This document shows positions 7,685 through 14,685 of a stretch of 14,685 bases of DNA, piece after piece. The notes beneath the pieces were generated by a model. The model was not told where the DNA came from and searched no databases. It was given only the letters and a program-made list of their open reading frames with translations. A program made the translations under genes and the position numbers. Every line of letters starts with the position of its first letter. The first letter of the stretch is position 1. Source of the DNA: Clostridia bacterium. Lineage in GTDB: Bacteria > Bacillota_A > Clostridia > Lachnospirales > Lachnospiraceae. The stretch covers positions 1 through 14,685 of the forward strand of contig JAAYYM010000172.1 in NCBI GenBank assembly GCA_012515365.1, in the 5' to 3' direction.

Positions 7685-8467
7685 TTGAGTGGGATAACAA
7701 TTACCGATCTGACTTGGAAAGTGAAAAACAGAATAGATCCAATTTTGCATGATGTATCTTTGCATTTACCAGAAGGGGAGTTTTATGGGATTATTGGCCC
7801 GAATGGATCTGGTAAGACCTCATTGATTCGTCAGATTATGAAATTACAGCAGCCTGATCAGGGAACGATCAGGATTAATGACCGTCTGCTTTCAGAATTA
7901 AATCGCAGCCAGCTTGCTAAACTTGCATCTTTTATGTCCCAAAATCGCCAGAATCAGATTGACTTTATTGTGCAGGATGTCGTAGCGATGGGAAGAGAAC
8001 CATATAGAAAGCGGTTTTCTCCATTGCAGCATAGTGATCATGAGCAGATCAATGAAGCACTCGAACTTACAAAATGTGAATCTCTACGAGAACAGAAGCT
8101 TAAGCATTTAAGTGCGGGAGAGCTGCAGCGAGTCATCATTGCCCGCACGATTGCACAAGATACCCCTTGGATCTTGCTGGATGAGCCGATTTCTAATCTG
8201 GACATCAGATATCAGATTGAATTGATGCAGATTTTCGATGAACTTTATCGTCATAAGGGCAAGACCATTGTCATGATCCTGCATGATCTTAATCTGGCCA
8301 TGAAGTATTGTACCAAGCTCATCTTGATTGACGAGGGCAGCGTCTATGCATATGGTGACAAGAAGGATGTTTTGACGAAAGAAAATCTCGAAGCTGTTTA
8401 TCAGATGAAATTTAGATTTGTCGAAGACGATGAGGAAAAATGTGCTTATTTGATGCCTGAACTATAG
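7685..8467 (+). CDS. btuD: Cobalamin ABC transporter ATP-binding protein
   Basis: The protein has 260 residues and uses TTG as start codon, supported by AGGAGG at 7671-7676 with eight bases between; no in-frame ATG lies near. All ABC motifs are present: Walker A GPNGSGKTS (38-46, Lys44), the Q-loop region MSQNRQ, signature LSAGELQR (142-149), Walker B WILLDEP (Asp166, Glu167), D-loop SNLD, and the switch His in ILHDLN. It powers BtuC from the cytoplasmic face. The protein belongs to the FepC/BtuD (iron-chelate and B12) type of importers. The gap to cbiB is 119 bases and contains short tandem repeats. Confidence 0.92.
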   Translation: MSGITITDLTWKVKNRIDPILHDVSLHLPEGEFYGIIGPNGSGKTSLIRQIMKLQQPDQGTIRINDRLLSELNRSQLAKLASFMSQNRQNQIDFIVQDVVAMGREPYRKRFSPLQHSDHEQINEALELTKCESLREQKLKHLSAGELQRVIIARTIAQDTPWILLDEPISNLDIRYQIELMQIFDELYRHKGKTIVMILHDLNLAMKYCTKLILIDEGSVYAYGDKKDVLTKENLEAVYQMKFRFVEDDEEKCAYLMPEL

Positions 8468-8524
8468 TCACTGGGTGAATTTTTCGGTTTTGAGGGTGGT
8501 TGCTAAAAGGGTATCGATGGGCAA

Positions 8525-8570
8525 AGAGTATTACGGAGCGAAGAATACTAAGGAGCAGAGAGTATCGAGC
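8525..8570. repeat. Three imperfect 17-bp tandem repeats before cbiB
   Basis: Units AGAGTATTACGGAGCGA (8525-8541), AGAATACTAAGGAGCAG (8542-8558) and a shortened AGAGTATCGAGC (from 8559). The units share AGA-TA and GGAGC; the third has lost about three bases. Each of the first two contains a GGAG core, so the repeats supply extra Shine-Dalgarno-like sites upstream of the real cbiB ribosome site. Confidence 0.65.
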
Positions 8571-8586
8571 GATTAAAGGTGACGAT

Positions 8587-9582
8587 ATGATGATAGATAG
8601 ATTAACAGCTATTTTAATAGGATTCGCACTGGATTTGCTTCTTGGTGATCCGCATTGGAAGTATCATCCGATCAGACTGATTGGCAGCTTAATTGCAAAT
8701 ATAGAGCGAATTTTACGAAGTGGATTTCCTAAGGCTGTGGACAAACAGGAAAGAGCAGAATTTACAGCAGGAGTAATAGAAGTTTTTGTTGTTGTGATAA
8801 TAGCAACAGTACTTCCTTTGGGACTTCTGTTTCTTGCCTATAGGATTCATCCGGCAGTTGGTATCATAGTGGAAAGTATATGCTGTTATTTTGTGCTGGC
8901 ACTCAAATCTCTTCGTGATGAAAGCATGAAGGTATATAAGTGTCTGGAGCAGGACGATTTGGAGCAGGCGCGGGCAGTAGTTTCCATGATTGTTGGGCGT
9001 GACACACAAAATCTTAGCAAAGAGGGAATTACGAAAGCTGCGGTTGAGACTGTGGCAGAAAATGTTTCAGATGGAGTGATTGCACCGTTACTGTATCTGT
9101 TTTTGTTTGGAGCAGCTGGTGGATTTTTCTATAAAGCAGTTAATACAATGGATTCCATGCTTGGTTATCGTAATGAAACCTACCAATATTTTGGACGGTT
9201 TGCAGCCAAGATGGATGACGTCCTAAATTTTCTTCCGTCACGAATCGCAGGTCTTTTAATGGTTGTCGCAGCCGGACTGACCGGACTTGACCAGAAAGGG
9301 GCTTTTCGGATTTTCAAACGCGACAGAAGGAAACATGCAAGTCCGAATTCTGCGCATACAGAAGCAGCATGCGCCGGTGCTTTACAGATTCAATTGGCAG
9401 GAGATGCTTATTATTTTGGAAAGCTGCATCACAAGGAAACGATCGGAGATGCGCAAAAAGAAATCACACCATATGCGATTATTGAAGCCAACAGACTGTC
9501 CTATGCAACAGGAATCTTAGGTCTGATTGTGTTTTCAGTCATTACAGGTTTGTTTTTCTATATTCCATTCACTGGTTTCTAG
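8587..9582 (+). CDS. cbiB: Adenosylcobinamide-phosphate synthase, CbiB/CobD(Pseudomonas) family
   Basis: The integral membrane enzyme joins aminopropanol (phosphate) to adenosylcobyric acid, a late step of corrin ring completion. Visible marks: the N-terminal LDLLLGDPHWKYHPIRLIGS, the core TVAENVSDGVIAPLLYLF, then YKAVNTMDSMLGYRNETYQY, FGRFAAKMDDVLNFLPSRIAG, and SPNSAHTEAACAGALQIQLA. The length of 331 residues fits the family. A frame opens earlier at a TTG at 8500, but the extra 29 residues are Arg-rich, lie over tandem repeats and lack family features. ATG at 8587 (or the adjacent ATG at 8590) has AAGGTGA just upstream. Hydrophobic segments near residues 1-15, 55-100 and 305-328 fit a membrane protein. 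Confidence 0.92.
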   Translation: MMIDRLTAILIGFALDLLLGDPHWKYHPIRLIGSLIANIERILRSGFPKAVDKQERAEFTAGVIEVFVVVIIATVLPLGLLFLAYRIHPAVGIIVESICCYFVLALKSLRDESMKVYKCLEQDDLEQARAVVSMIVGRDTQNLSKEGITKAAVETVAENVSDGVIAPLLYLFLFGAAGGFFYKAVNTMDSMLGYRNETYQYFGRFAAKMDDVLNFLPSRIAGLLMVVAAGLTGLDQKGAFRIFKRDRRKHASPNSAHTEAACAGALQIQLAGDAYYFGKLHHKETIGDAQKEITPYAIIEANRLSYATGILGLIVFSVITGLFFYIPFTGF

Positions 9583-9700
9583 GAATATTATTGAGAACAG
9601 ATGCGCAAAAACAAAAAATGACATGTAAAATGCCTCTGCAGTACAATACCATGTTCAGTATCACAGAAAAAGTACCAAACAAGTTAGGAGTCAGAACTAT
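9583..9700. other. 118-bp spacer between cbiB and cobD
   Basis: I see no gene, clear promoter or terminator. It carries AGGAG (9686-9690), ten bases before the cobD start. The two genes are probably still on one transcript. Confidence 0.5.
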
Positions 9701-10819
9701 ATGAATAATAGAATTCATGGAGGATTTGCTCAGGGGGAAGATTCTAACGTACTTGCCTCGAACGTACTTGATTTTTCAATTAATGTAAACCCTATCGGAC
9801 CGCCTGCAGCAGTTAAGGATGCGATGAATGAGGCGATCAGGCACATAGATCGATATCCGGATCCAAGCTGCCACAAGCTTTGCTGCGCATTGGCAAATTA
9901 TCATGGAATTGAGTCATCACAGTTGATCTGTGCAAATGGAGCAGGTGATCTGATCTTTCAGGTGATTGGTGTGTTGAAACCCAAAACAGCGTTGTGTCTT
10001 GCACCTGATTTTTCGGAGTATGAACAGGCACTGCGCGTGCAGGGGACGGCAATTCAATATTATGAATTAAAACGAGACAATGGATTTGCGCTTGACGAAG
10101 CATATTTATCAATGTTGAAAAAAATACATCCGGATCTGATTGTACTGGTGAATCCACATAATCCTACCGGCAACCTCATTGACGAGAGTCTTTTAGAAAG
10201 AATCATCAGCTTTGCGCAAGCTGCCAATATAACAGTTTTGCTGGATGAGTGTTTTATTGAGTTTACGGATCGCGAGTCTTTGATCAGACGAATCAGCGAA
10301 TTTTCAAACCTCTTTTTGATTCGTGCATTTACAAAAAGCTTCGCATTACCGGGATTGAGACTTGGATATGGAGCGTGTGCAGATGAAAAACTAATTCAAC
10401 AGATCATAGCGTGCAGGCAGCCATGGAGTGTTTCTCTGATTGCGCAGGAAGCTGGATTGGCAGCACTCAAGGAACTTGCTTATCAAAAAGAAACCAAGAA
10501 AGTGATTCAAGACGAACAAGATTATCTAAAAGAAACCAAGAAAATGATTCGAATCGAGCGTGATTATCTGATCCATGAACTAAAAAAGCTGGAATTTTGC
10601 GTTTTTCCATCTGAAACGAATTTTATTCTGTTTCAAACCAATCAAGATATATATACGCAGTTAATGAGCAGGGGGATCTGTATTCGCGACTGCAGCAATT
10701 ACCGTACACTTGAACAGGGATTTTATCGTGTTGCTGTCAAACAGCATCATGAAAATCGGCAATTAATCGAGACTTTAAAATTAATCATAAATCGCACGGA
10801 AAGTTTGCCACTTACTTAG
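9701..10819 (+). CDS. cobD: L-threonine-O-3-phosphate decarboxylase (PLP enzyme)
   Basis: The protein has 372 residues. It converts threonine phosphate to (R)-1-amino-2-propanol phosphate, the side-chain donor for CbiB. The aminotransferase class I/II fold shows HGG at the start, DFSINVNPIGPP, RYPDPSC, NPHNPTG, LLDECFIEFT and the PLP lysine in TKSFALPGLRLGYG (Lys212). HisC, histidinol-phosphate aminotransferase, is the closest alternative; the N-terminal HGG and DFSINVNP blocks and the place beside cbiB favour CobD. Residues 263-276 and 277-290 are a tandem duplication (KETKKVIQDEQDYL, then KETKKMIRIERDYL), unusual for the family and lying in the helix before the C-terminal domain. Ribosome site AGGAG at 9686-9690. 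It is the last cobalamin gene visible; no cobU, cobS or cobT follows. Confidence 0.88.
   Translation: MNNRIHGGFAQGEDSNVLASNVLDFSINVNPIGPPAAVKDAMNEAIRHIDRYPDPSCHKLCCALANYHGIESSQLICANGAGDLIFQVIGVLKPKTALCLAPDFSEYEQALRVQGTAIQYYELKRDNGFALDEAYLSMLKKIHPDLIVLVNPHNPTGNLIDESLLERIISFAQAANITVLLDECFIEFTDRESLIRRISEFSNLFLIRAFTKSFALPGLRLGYGACADEKLIQQIIACRQPWSVSLIAQEAGLAALKELAYQKETKKVIQDEQDYLKETKKMIRIERDYLIHELKKLEFCVFPSETNFILFQTNQDIYTQLMSRGICIRDCSNYRTLEQGFYRVAVKQHHENRQLIETLKLIINRTESLPLT
10487..10570 (+). repeat. 42-bp tandem duplication inside cobD
   Basis: Unit one 10487-10528 and unit two 10529-10570 are in frame with the gene and differ at 8 of 42 bases. The first 15 bases, AAAGAAACCAAGAAA, are identical, and both end in GATTATCT. 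It adds 14 residues and keeps the heptad-like helical pattern. Confidence 0.85.
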
Positions 10820-10836
10820 ACAGAAATAATGCAGGT

Positions 10837-11175
10837 TTATATTTTAAACCGTATATAAGCCCTATCATCTAATGCCTTTTTTCCATTTGTCCATCCCGTA
10901 GTTGATTTGTAGTTATGGATGCAAAGCGGGTCATCTTCTTTAAGACGTTCCAATTTAATTTCACTTGATTCTAAAGTCGGCATTAATATAGGGTATCCAT
11001 CTGAAGCGAGGACAACAACACTATTTGGCGGAACGTTTTTTATTACCAGTTTTGAAAAATCATCACATAAACCATTTAAGACACTATAACCATATTCATT
11101 GTTAAGAAGCATATTTAGATAATGATACGTCTCAAAAGCAGTTTCATCCCCTTTAAGTTCGCTCAATCCTCTCAT
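10837..11175 (-). pseudogene. Truncated PP2C-like protein phosphatase, C-terminal part
   Basis: The minus-strand frame gives 112 residues. NNEYGYSVLNG, VVVLASDGYPIL and KALDDRAYIRF resemble the late motifs of PP2C-type Ser/Thr phosphatases, where SDG and the final DD(N/R) bring metal-binding aspartates. The normal enzyme is about 230-270 residues and its first motifs (the DG and GD metal sites) are absent. In-frame TGA lies upstream at about codon -12, and the Met at 11175 has no ribosome site. Upstream, a short frame MNEFAVIMQKK ends at TAG in another phase, consistent with a decayed gene head. I call it a remnant; a deliberately small protein is less likely. It is convergent with cobD and the only minus-strand gene seen. 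Confidence 0.5.
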
Positions 11176-11260
11176 AACTATTTCTTTTGCATAATAACCG
11201 CAAATTCATTCATCAAACTATTACTTTTGGTTTTATTAAAATAGTTTACATGTTTGTAAT

Positions 11261-11289
11261 ATATTACGATTTCTATTATTCCATGTCAA
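11261..11289 (-). promoter_or_regulatory. Minus-strand promoter toward the phosphatase remnant
   Basis: Read on the minus strand: TTGACA (11289-11284), 17-base spacer, TAATAT (11266-11261). The -35 is consensus. Transcription would begin near 11254 and run into the phosphatase remnant, suggesting the gene was once expressed. Confidence 0.5.
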
Positions 11290-11301
11290 TCATTTTTTAC
11301 G

Positions 11302-11340
11302 ATACTTCGTATTTACACTATTGCAATACTTCGTATTTAC
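11302..11340. repeat. 15-bp direct repeat, period 24
   Basis: ATACTTCGTATTTAC occurs at 11302-11316 and exactly again at 11326-11340. Each copy contains the small inverted repeat ATAC-TTC-GTAT. Function unknown. Confidence 0.8.
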
Positions 11341-11470
11341 TGTTGGCCTTTACTATATTTTTACATGGATAAACACACCCCAGAACCTACTACAAACTTG
11401 GCATAAAATAACTGCGTCAGATCACACCACTCAGCCATCCAGAGTATAGTCTTTTTTTTACTAATATGAT

Positions 11471-11635
11471 ATAGTTAGGGGAGAGTTCTCACTCGCAGAG
11501 TGAGATACCCCTAACAAGTATAGTTAGGGGAGAGTTCTCACTCGCAGAGTGAGATACCCCTAACAAGTATAGTTAGGGGAGAGTTCTCACTCGCAGAGTG
11601 AGATACCCCTAACAAGTATAGTAGGGGAGAGTTTT
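11471..11635. repeat. 49-bp tandem array of strong hairpins (3 identical copies and a broken fourth)
   Basis: Units at 11471-11519, 11520-11568 and 11569-11617 are identical; a fourth begins at 11618, has lost one T and diverges after about 17 bases. Each unit holds an outer stem GTTAGGGG/CCCCTAAC and an inner stem TCTCACTC/GAGTGAGA with a GCA loop, joined by an AGAGT bulge on one side and TA on the other. In the first unit these are 11474-11481, 11508-11515, 11487-11494 and 11498-11505. The 3' arm of one unit can also pair with the 5' arm of the next across a 7-base loop, so two folding registers exclude each other. There are no spacers, so it is not a CRISPR array. Perfect identity points to recent expansion. 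Confidence 0.9.
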
Positions 11636-11636
11636 T
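11606..11636 (+). terminator. Terminator-like hairpin at the end of the array
   Basis: CCCCTAAC (11606-11613) of the third unit can pair with GTAGGGG (11621-11627) of the broken fourth unit with one bulged base, followed by AGAG and five T (11632-11636). It lies 34 bases before the helicase start. In the other register this arm is sequestered by its own unit, which would make it an on/off element. This is inferred from pairing only. Confidence 0.3.
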
Positions 11637-11670
11637 AGTTCTAACATAAAGTGGATGAGGTGAATGATCA

Positions 11671-14600
11671 ATGGAACAGAAATTAAAACTGGATGTTCAG
11701 TTTATACATACGATTAACTTTGCAATGCAGCAAAATTATGTACCGGTTGTGCGCAAGCTGATTGTTACGAATCTGACAGATAAGAATCTTAACGAGGTTC
11801 GTATTTCAATCACCTTTTTACCGGAATTTGCCCAAACATACGAGACCGTTATATCATTATTGGAGCCTGGAGTGCCCATGGAACTGGCACCTGTCAAGCT
11901 CCTTCTAAACGCAGAATATCTGTTGTCGTTGACAGAAAAAATGGCTGGGACTGTTCAGATAGAAGCAACAATCGGGGACGAAGTGATCGGAACCGTTAAT
12001 GATCAGATTGAATTACTTGCTTATGATGAATGGCCGGGTGCAGCAATTATGCCGGAGCTTTTATCCGCGTTTGTCACGCCGAATCACCCAATGGTAGGAG
12101 AAGTTATTTCAGAGGCATCCCTCTATTTGAATAAATGGACGAACAATCCATCCTTTACCGGATATCAACGTAACAATCCAAATGCAGTATTGCAACAGAT
12201 GGCAGCCATTTATGCCGCACTACAGGCGAAAAAAATTGCATATATCGTTCCACCTGCAAGCTATGAAAAGACAGGACAGAGAATCAGATTATCACATGTT
12301 GTTCTGGAACAGAAAAAGGGCACATGTCTTGATCTGGCTGTTCTTTATGCGTCTTGCTTAGAAGCGGTCGGGCTAAATCCACTGCTCATATTAAAGCGTG
12401 GGCATGCACTTACAGGCTGTTTCATAGAGGAAGAGACGTTCAGTGAATACATTCAGGATGATCCAGCAGCAATCACAAAACGGATGGCCGACGGAATCAA
12501 TGAGATTGCTATTGTAGAGTGTACCGCTTTCTCAGCAGGAAAAAATATAGAATTTGATGATGCATGTGTACATGGAAAAGCAGCACTTGCTGACCCCGAC
12601 GAGTTTACATTAAGTGTAGATGTCATGCGAAGCAGAGCGGGTGGGATCAGGCCAATTCCTGTACGAGTAGAAAAAGAGGGGGCTTTTTCTGCAATTGATT
12701 ATGAAACGGATAAGCAGGATAAAATCACAGATGCACCAAAAGAAATCGTGAAACCAGAAGAGCTTACAGAGCAGATAGAGCAGACGGAACAGATTAAGGA
12801 AGTCCCTGCTTTGAGACAGCAGATCTGGGAGCGCAAGCTTTTAGATTTAAGCCTACGCAATTCGCTGCTTAATTTTAGAGTGACCAGAAGCAATGTGCAG
12901 CTGATGTGTCCAAAACTATCAAAACTCGAAGATGAACTATCAAAGGGCGAGGACTTTAAGGTTTTGCCATGCCCGAATGATTTTAAAGAGTCTATGCGTG
13001 ACTCAAAAATTTTTGAAATCGAAAATAACAGGGATATGATCGAAGCAATAACAGAAGCTGAGTTTAAGAGTAAACGGATCAGGACATTTCTGGAAGATGC
13101 TCCATTGGAACAGTCATTAAAATATATTCATAGAAAAGCAAAGGTTAGTTTGGAGGAGAATGGAGCAAACACACTCTATCTGGCACTTGGTGTTTTACGC
13201 TGGTATGAGTCGGATTTAAGTGAAAAACCGCGATATGCACCATTGATCTTGCTTCCTATTGACATTGTGAAAAAGGTAGTAGAACGTACCTATGTGATTC
13301 GTCTTAGAGAGGAAGAACCACAGATTAACGTGACACTTCTTGAAATGCTGCGACAGGATTTTGGCATTGCGATTTCTTCGCTGGATCCGCTGCCATTAGA
13401 TGAAAATGGGATTCATCTTGATCTTGTTTTTAAAACTGTACGCAAAGCCATTATGGAGAAAAAGAGATGGGATATCGAAGAGCTTGCATTTATCGGCTTA
13501 TTCTCCTTTAATCAGTTCATTCTCTGGAATGATTTAAGAAACCGAAGCGAAGATATCGTGAAACATCCTGTTGTTTCAAGCCTCTTAGAAGGAAAGATTT
13601 TATGGGAGCCATTAAAGGATTGCCTTAGTGCAGAGGAGCTGGATGATCAGCTGGTACCATCAGAAATGGCAACACCATTGAGTGCGGATTCCTCACAGCT
13701 TACAGCGATCTGTGCAGCGGCAAAGGGGCAGAGCTTTGTCTTACATGGACCGCCGGGCACCGGAAAATCACAGACCATTACCAATATGATTGCAAATGCA
13801 CTGTACCAAGGGAAAAGTGTTCTCTTTGTTTCAGAAAAGATGGCAGCACTCTCTGTCGTACAGAAACGATTAGAAAAGATCGGACTTGCTCCATTTTGTC
13901 TGGAGCTCCACTCAAATAAAGCACAAAAAAGAGCAGTGCTCGAACAGCTTGACCGTACACTTGGTTTAGGGCAGCTTAAGAAGCCGGAGGATTACAAAGA
14001 AGAAGCGGAACAACTGCATACCCTGCGTCAACAGTTAAATCTGGTCATGAAAGAAATTCATCAGAAGCGTTCCTATGGAAAATCATTATTCGACGCGATC
14101 AGTGATTATGAAACCTACCTTTCTTATCAGGGAAAGGTGACGTTTTCTACGTCTCAGATTTCCAACATGTCTGAAACGACAGACAAAGAGTGGAAGGAGC
14201 TTCTTAGAAAACTTGAAGTAGCAGGAAAAGAGGCAGGTGGTATCCGTAATACACCGTTTACCTTATTTGAGAGCCGTAATTATTCTCTGGAGCTGCGTGA
14301 ACAGATCGTAGAAGCACTGAAGATGTACGATCAGCTGATTGCAGATCTTTATCAGCTGTCTGATCGAATTGCACTGTTATATGGCATGCAGAAACATCAG
14401 TCACGAGTCTATATTGATGCGCTCCTTGAAATTAATACGAATATGATGGAGGCAGAGGAAATCATTGTCCCTGCACTTAAGAATAAGAACCTTGCGTTTA
14501 AAAATGAAGCGATTCGTACACTGCTAGAACAGGGCAAGAAGATGCAGTCTTTGAGAAAAGAAATCAGAGAACAGTTTGAGGATGGCATTTTCTCTTATCA

Positions 14601-14685
14601 ATCAGAAAAGGCAAAAGAAGCACTTTTGGAGGCAAATAAAATGTGGTTCCTTCCGAAGTTTATGAAGGAAAACCAACTGTTAAAA
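11671..14685 (+). CDS. Large DUF4011-type SF1 helicase with transglutaminase-like domain, N-terminal part
   Basis: 1005 codons are open to the window end with no stop, so the C-terminus is missing. ATG at 11671 has GAGGTG (11657-11662) eight bases upstream. Order of parts: a beta-rich N-terminus (about 1-125); a transglutaminase-like region (about 138-290) with KKGTCLDLAVLYASCLEAVG (Cys219), RGHALTG (His245) and a possible acid in VECTAF (Glu283); an acidic Glu/Gln linker (about 350-382); the DUF4011 opening WERKLLDLSLRNSLLNF (about 385-402) and following region; Walker A HGPPGTGKSQT (Lys699) with motif Ia-like VLFVSEKMAAL; then a long helical, charged insert (about 770-1005) before the remaining helicase motifs. 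Proteins of this kind often end in DUF3320 or a Vsr/PLD-type nuclease and include the antiphage candidate Hhe (DUF4011-helicase-Vsr, from memory). Whether this one does cannot be seen. Antiphage defence or nucleic-acid processing is inference. Confidence 0.82.
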   Translation, partial: MEQKLKLDVQFIHTINFAMQQNYVPVVRKLIVTNLTDKNLNEVRISITFLPEFAQTYETVISLLEPGVPMELAPVKLLLNAEYLLSLTEKMAGTVQIEATIGDEVIGTVNDQIELLAYDEWPGAAIMPELLSAFVTPNHPMVGEVISEASLYLNKWTNNPSFTGYQRNNPNAVLQQMAAIYAALQAKKIAYIVPPASYEKTGQRIRLSHVVLEQKKGTCLDLAVLYASCLEAVGLNPLLILKRGHALTGCFIEEETFSEYIQDDPAAITKRMADGINEIAIVECTAFSAGKNIEFDDACVHGKAALADPDEFTLSVDVMRSRAGGIRPIPVRVEKEGAFSAIDYETDKQDKITDAPKEIVKPEELTEQIEQTEQIKEVPALRQQIWERKLLDLSLRNSLLNFRVTRSNVQLMCPKLSKLEDELSKGEDFKVLPCPNDFKESMRDSKIFEIENNRDMIEAITEAEFKSKRIRTFLEDAPLEQSLKYIHRKAKVSLEENGANTLYLALGVLRWYESDLSEKPRYAPLILLPIDIVKKVVERTYVIRLREEEPQINVTLLEMLRQDFGIAISSLDPLPLDENGIHLDLVFKTVRKAIMEKKRWDIEELAFIGLFSFNQFILWNDLRNRSEDIVKHPVVSSLLEGKILWEPLKDCLSAEELDDQLVPSEMATPLSADSSQLTAICAAAKGQSFVLHGPPGTGKSQTITNMIANALYQGKSVLFVSEKMAALSVVQKRLEKIGLAPFCLELHSNKAQKRAVLEQLDRTLGLGQLKKPEDYKEEAEQLHTLRQQLNLVMKEIHQKRSYGKSLFDAISDYETYLSYQGKVTFSTSQISNMSETTDKEWKELLRKLEVAGKEAGGIRNTPFTLFESRNYSLELREQIVEALKMYDQLIADLYQLSDRIALLYGMQKHQSRVYIDALLEINTNMMEAEEIIVPALKNKNLAFKNEAIRTLLEQGKKMQSLRKEIREQFEDGIFSYQSEKAKEALLEANKMWFLPKFMKENQLLK

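Larger units (their letters stand above)
11176..11470. other. AT-rich region with little coding content
   Basis: A 61-residue plus-strand frame here (11187-11372) is rich in Tyr, Phe and Ile, has no ribosome site and looks like chance. The stretch holds a minus-strand promoter, two 15-bp direct repeats and a T-run (11452-11459). It looks like degraded or newly arrived DNA between the cobalamin operon and the helicase gene. Confidence 0.5.

Noticed and set aside
8500..8586. Upstream TTG as start of cbiB
   Set aside because: The added residues cover tandem repeats, carry no family similarity and a good ribosome site lies before the ATG at 8587.
804..9630. 13-base match ATGACATGTAAAA at 804-816 and 9618-9630 as a shared operator
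   Set aside because: One exact 13-mer pair is expected by chance in a window this long and AT-rich; the second site has no promoter beside it.
10834..10850. GGTTTA/TAAACC hairpin as terminator of the cobalamin operon
   Set aside because: The stem is only 6 bp, AT-rich and not followed by a T-run; too weak to call.
11302..11340. ATACTTCGTAT resembles a loxP arm
   Set aside because: The copies are direct rather than inverted, lack one base of the arm and lack an 8-bp core; taken as coincidence.
11187..11372. Plus-strand 61-residue frame
   Set aside because: Low-complexity Tyr/Ile/Phe wording from AT-rich DNA; no ribosome site or recognisable domain.
11343..11372. TTGGCC with an AT-rich segment as a promoter for the helicase
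   Set aside because: No acceptable -10 lies at 16-18 bases; I could not identify a convincing plus-strand promoter for this gene.
11471..11635. CRISPR array
   Set aside because: Units are directly adjacent without variable spacers, and no cas gene is present.

Overview
The window reads as a moderately AT-rich Clostridia chromosome, most like Lachnospiraceae. This is judged from AGGAGG-type ribosome sites, sigma-A promoters of TTGACA/TATAAT type, a CarD-family regulator, a cobalamin-riboswitch operon and protein wording typical of gut Firmicutes. No phylogenetic test was possible. Almost all genes lie on the + strand; the one exception is a minus-strand remnant near 11 kb.

Layout. (1) 1-525: C-terminal half of an S66 (LD-carboxypeptidase/MccF-like) peptidase cut by the window edge. 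(2) 526-946: a 420-bp gene-free leader with a decayed 28-bp tandem repeat, an extended -10 promoter and an inverted repeat. (3) 947-2731: a large cytoplasmic SGNH/GDSL esterase with extra N- and C-terminal beta-rich parts. (4) 2890-3405: a CarD-like RNA polymerase-binding regulator. (5) 3578-4174: a small PAP2-like membrane protein whose first codons contain a perfect 13-bp inverted repeat. (6) 4293-5480: a GT1/MGT-type glycosyltransferase broken by one in-frame TAG. (7) 5465-10819: a promoter, an adenosylcobalamin-type riboswitch and the operon btuF-btuC-btuD-cbiB-cobD. (8) 10837-11470: an AT-rich, low-coding patch with a truncated PP2C-like phosphatase on the minus strand and short direct repeats. 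(9) 11471-11636: three identical 49-bp units, each a strong hairpin, plus a broken fourth copy. (10) 11671 to the end: the first 1005 codons of a giant helicase-like protein with a beta-rich N-terminus, a transglutaminase-like Cys/His domain, a DUF4011 region and a Walker A ATPase, which may be an antiphage factor.

How the genes work together. The riboswitch operon is a coherent corrinoid salvage unit. BtuF, BtuC and BtuD capture and import corrinoids; CobD makes aminopropanol phosphate from threonine phosphate; CbiB attaches it to adenosylcobyric acid. The riboswitch should lower expression when cobalamin is plentiful. The remaining genes look like separate transcription units, several with a clear promoter of their own.

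The region most worth a second look is 10.8-14.7 kb. A phosphatase remnant, low-complexity DNA and an exact hairpin array sit directly before a multidomain helicase of a family linked to defence. The array can fold in two alternative registers and ends in a terminator-like hairpin 34 bases before the helicase start, so it may control that gene.
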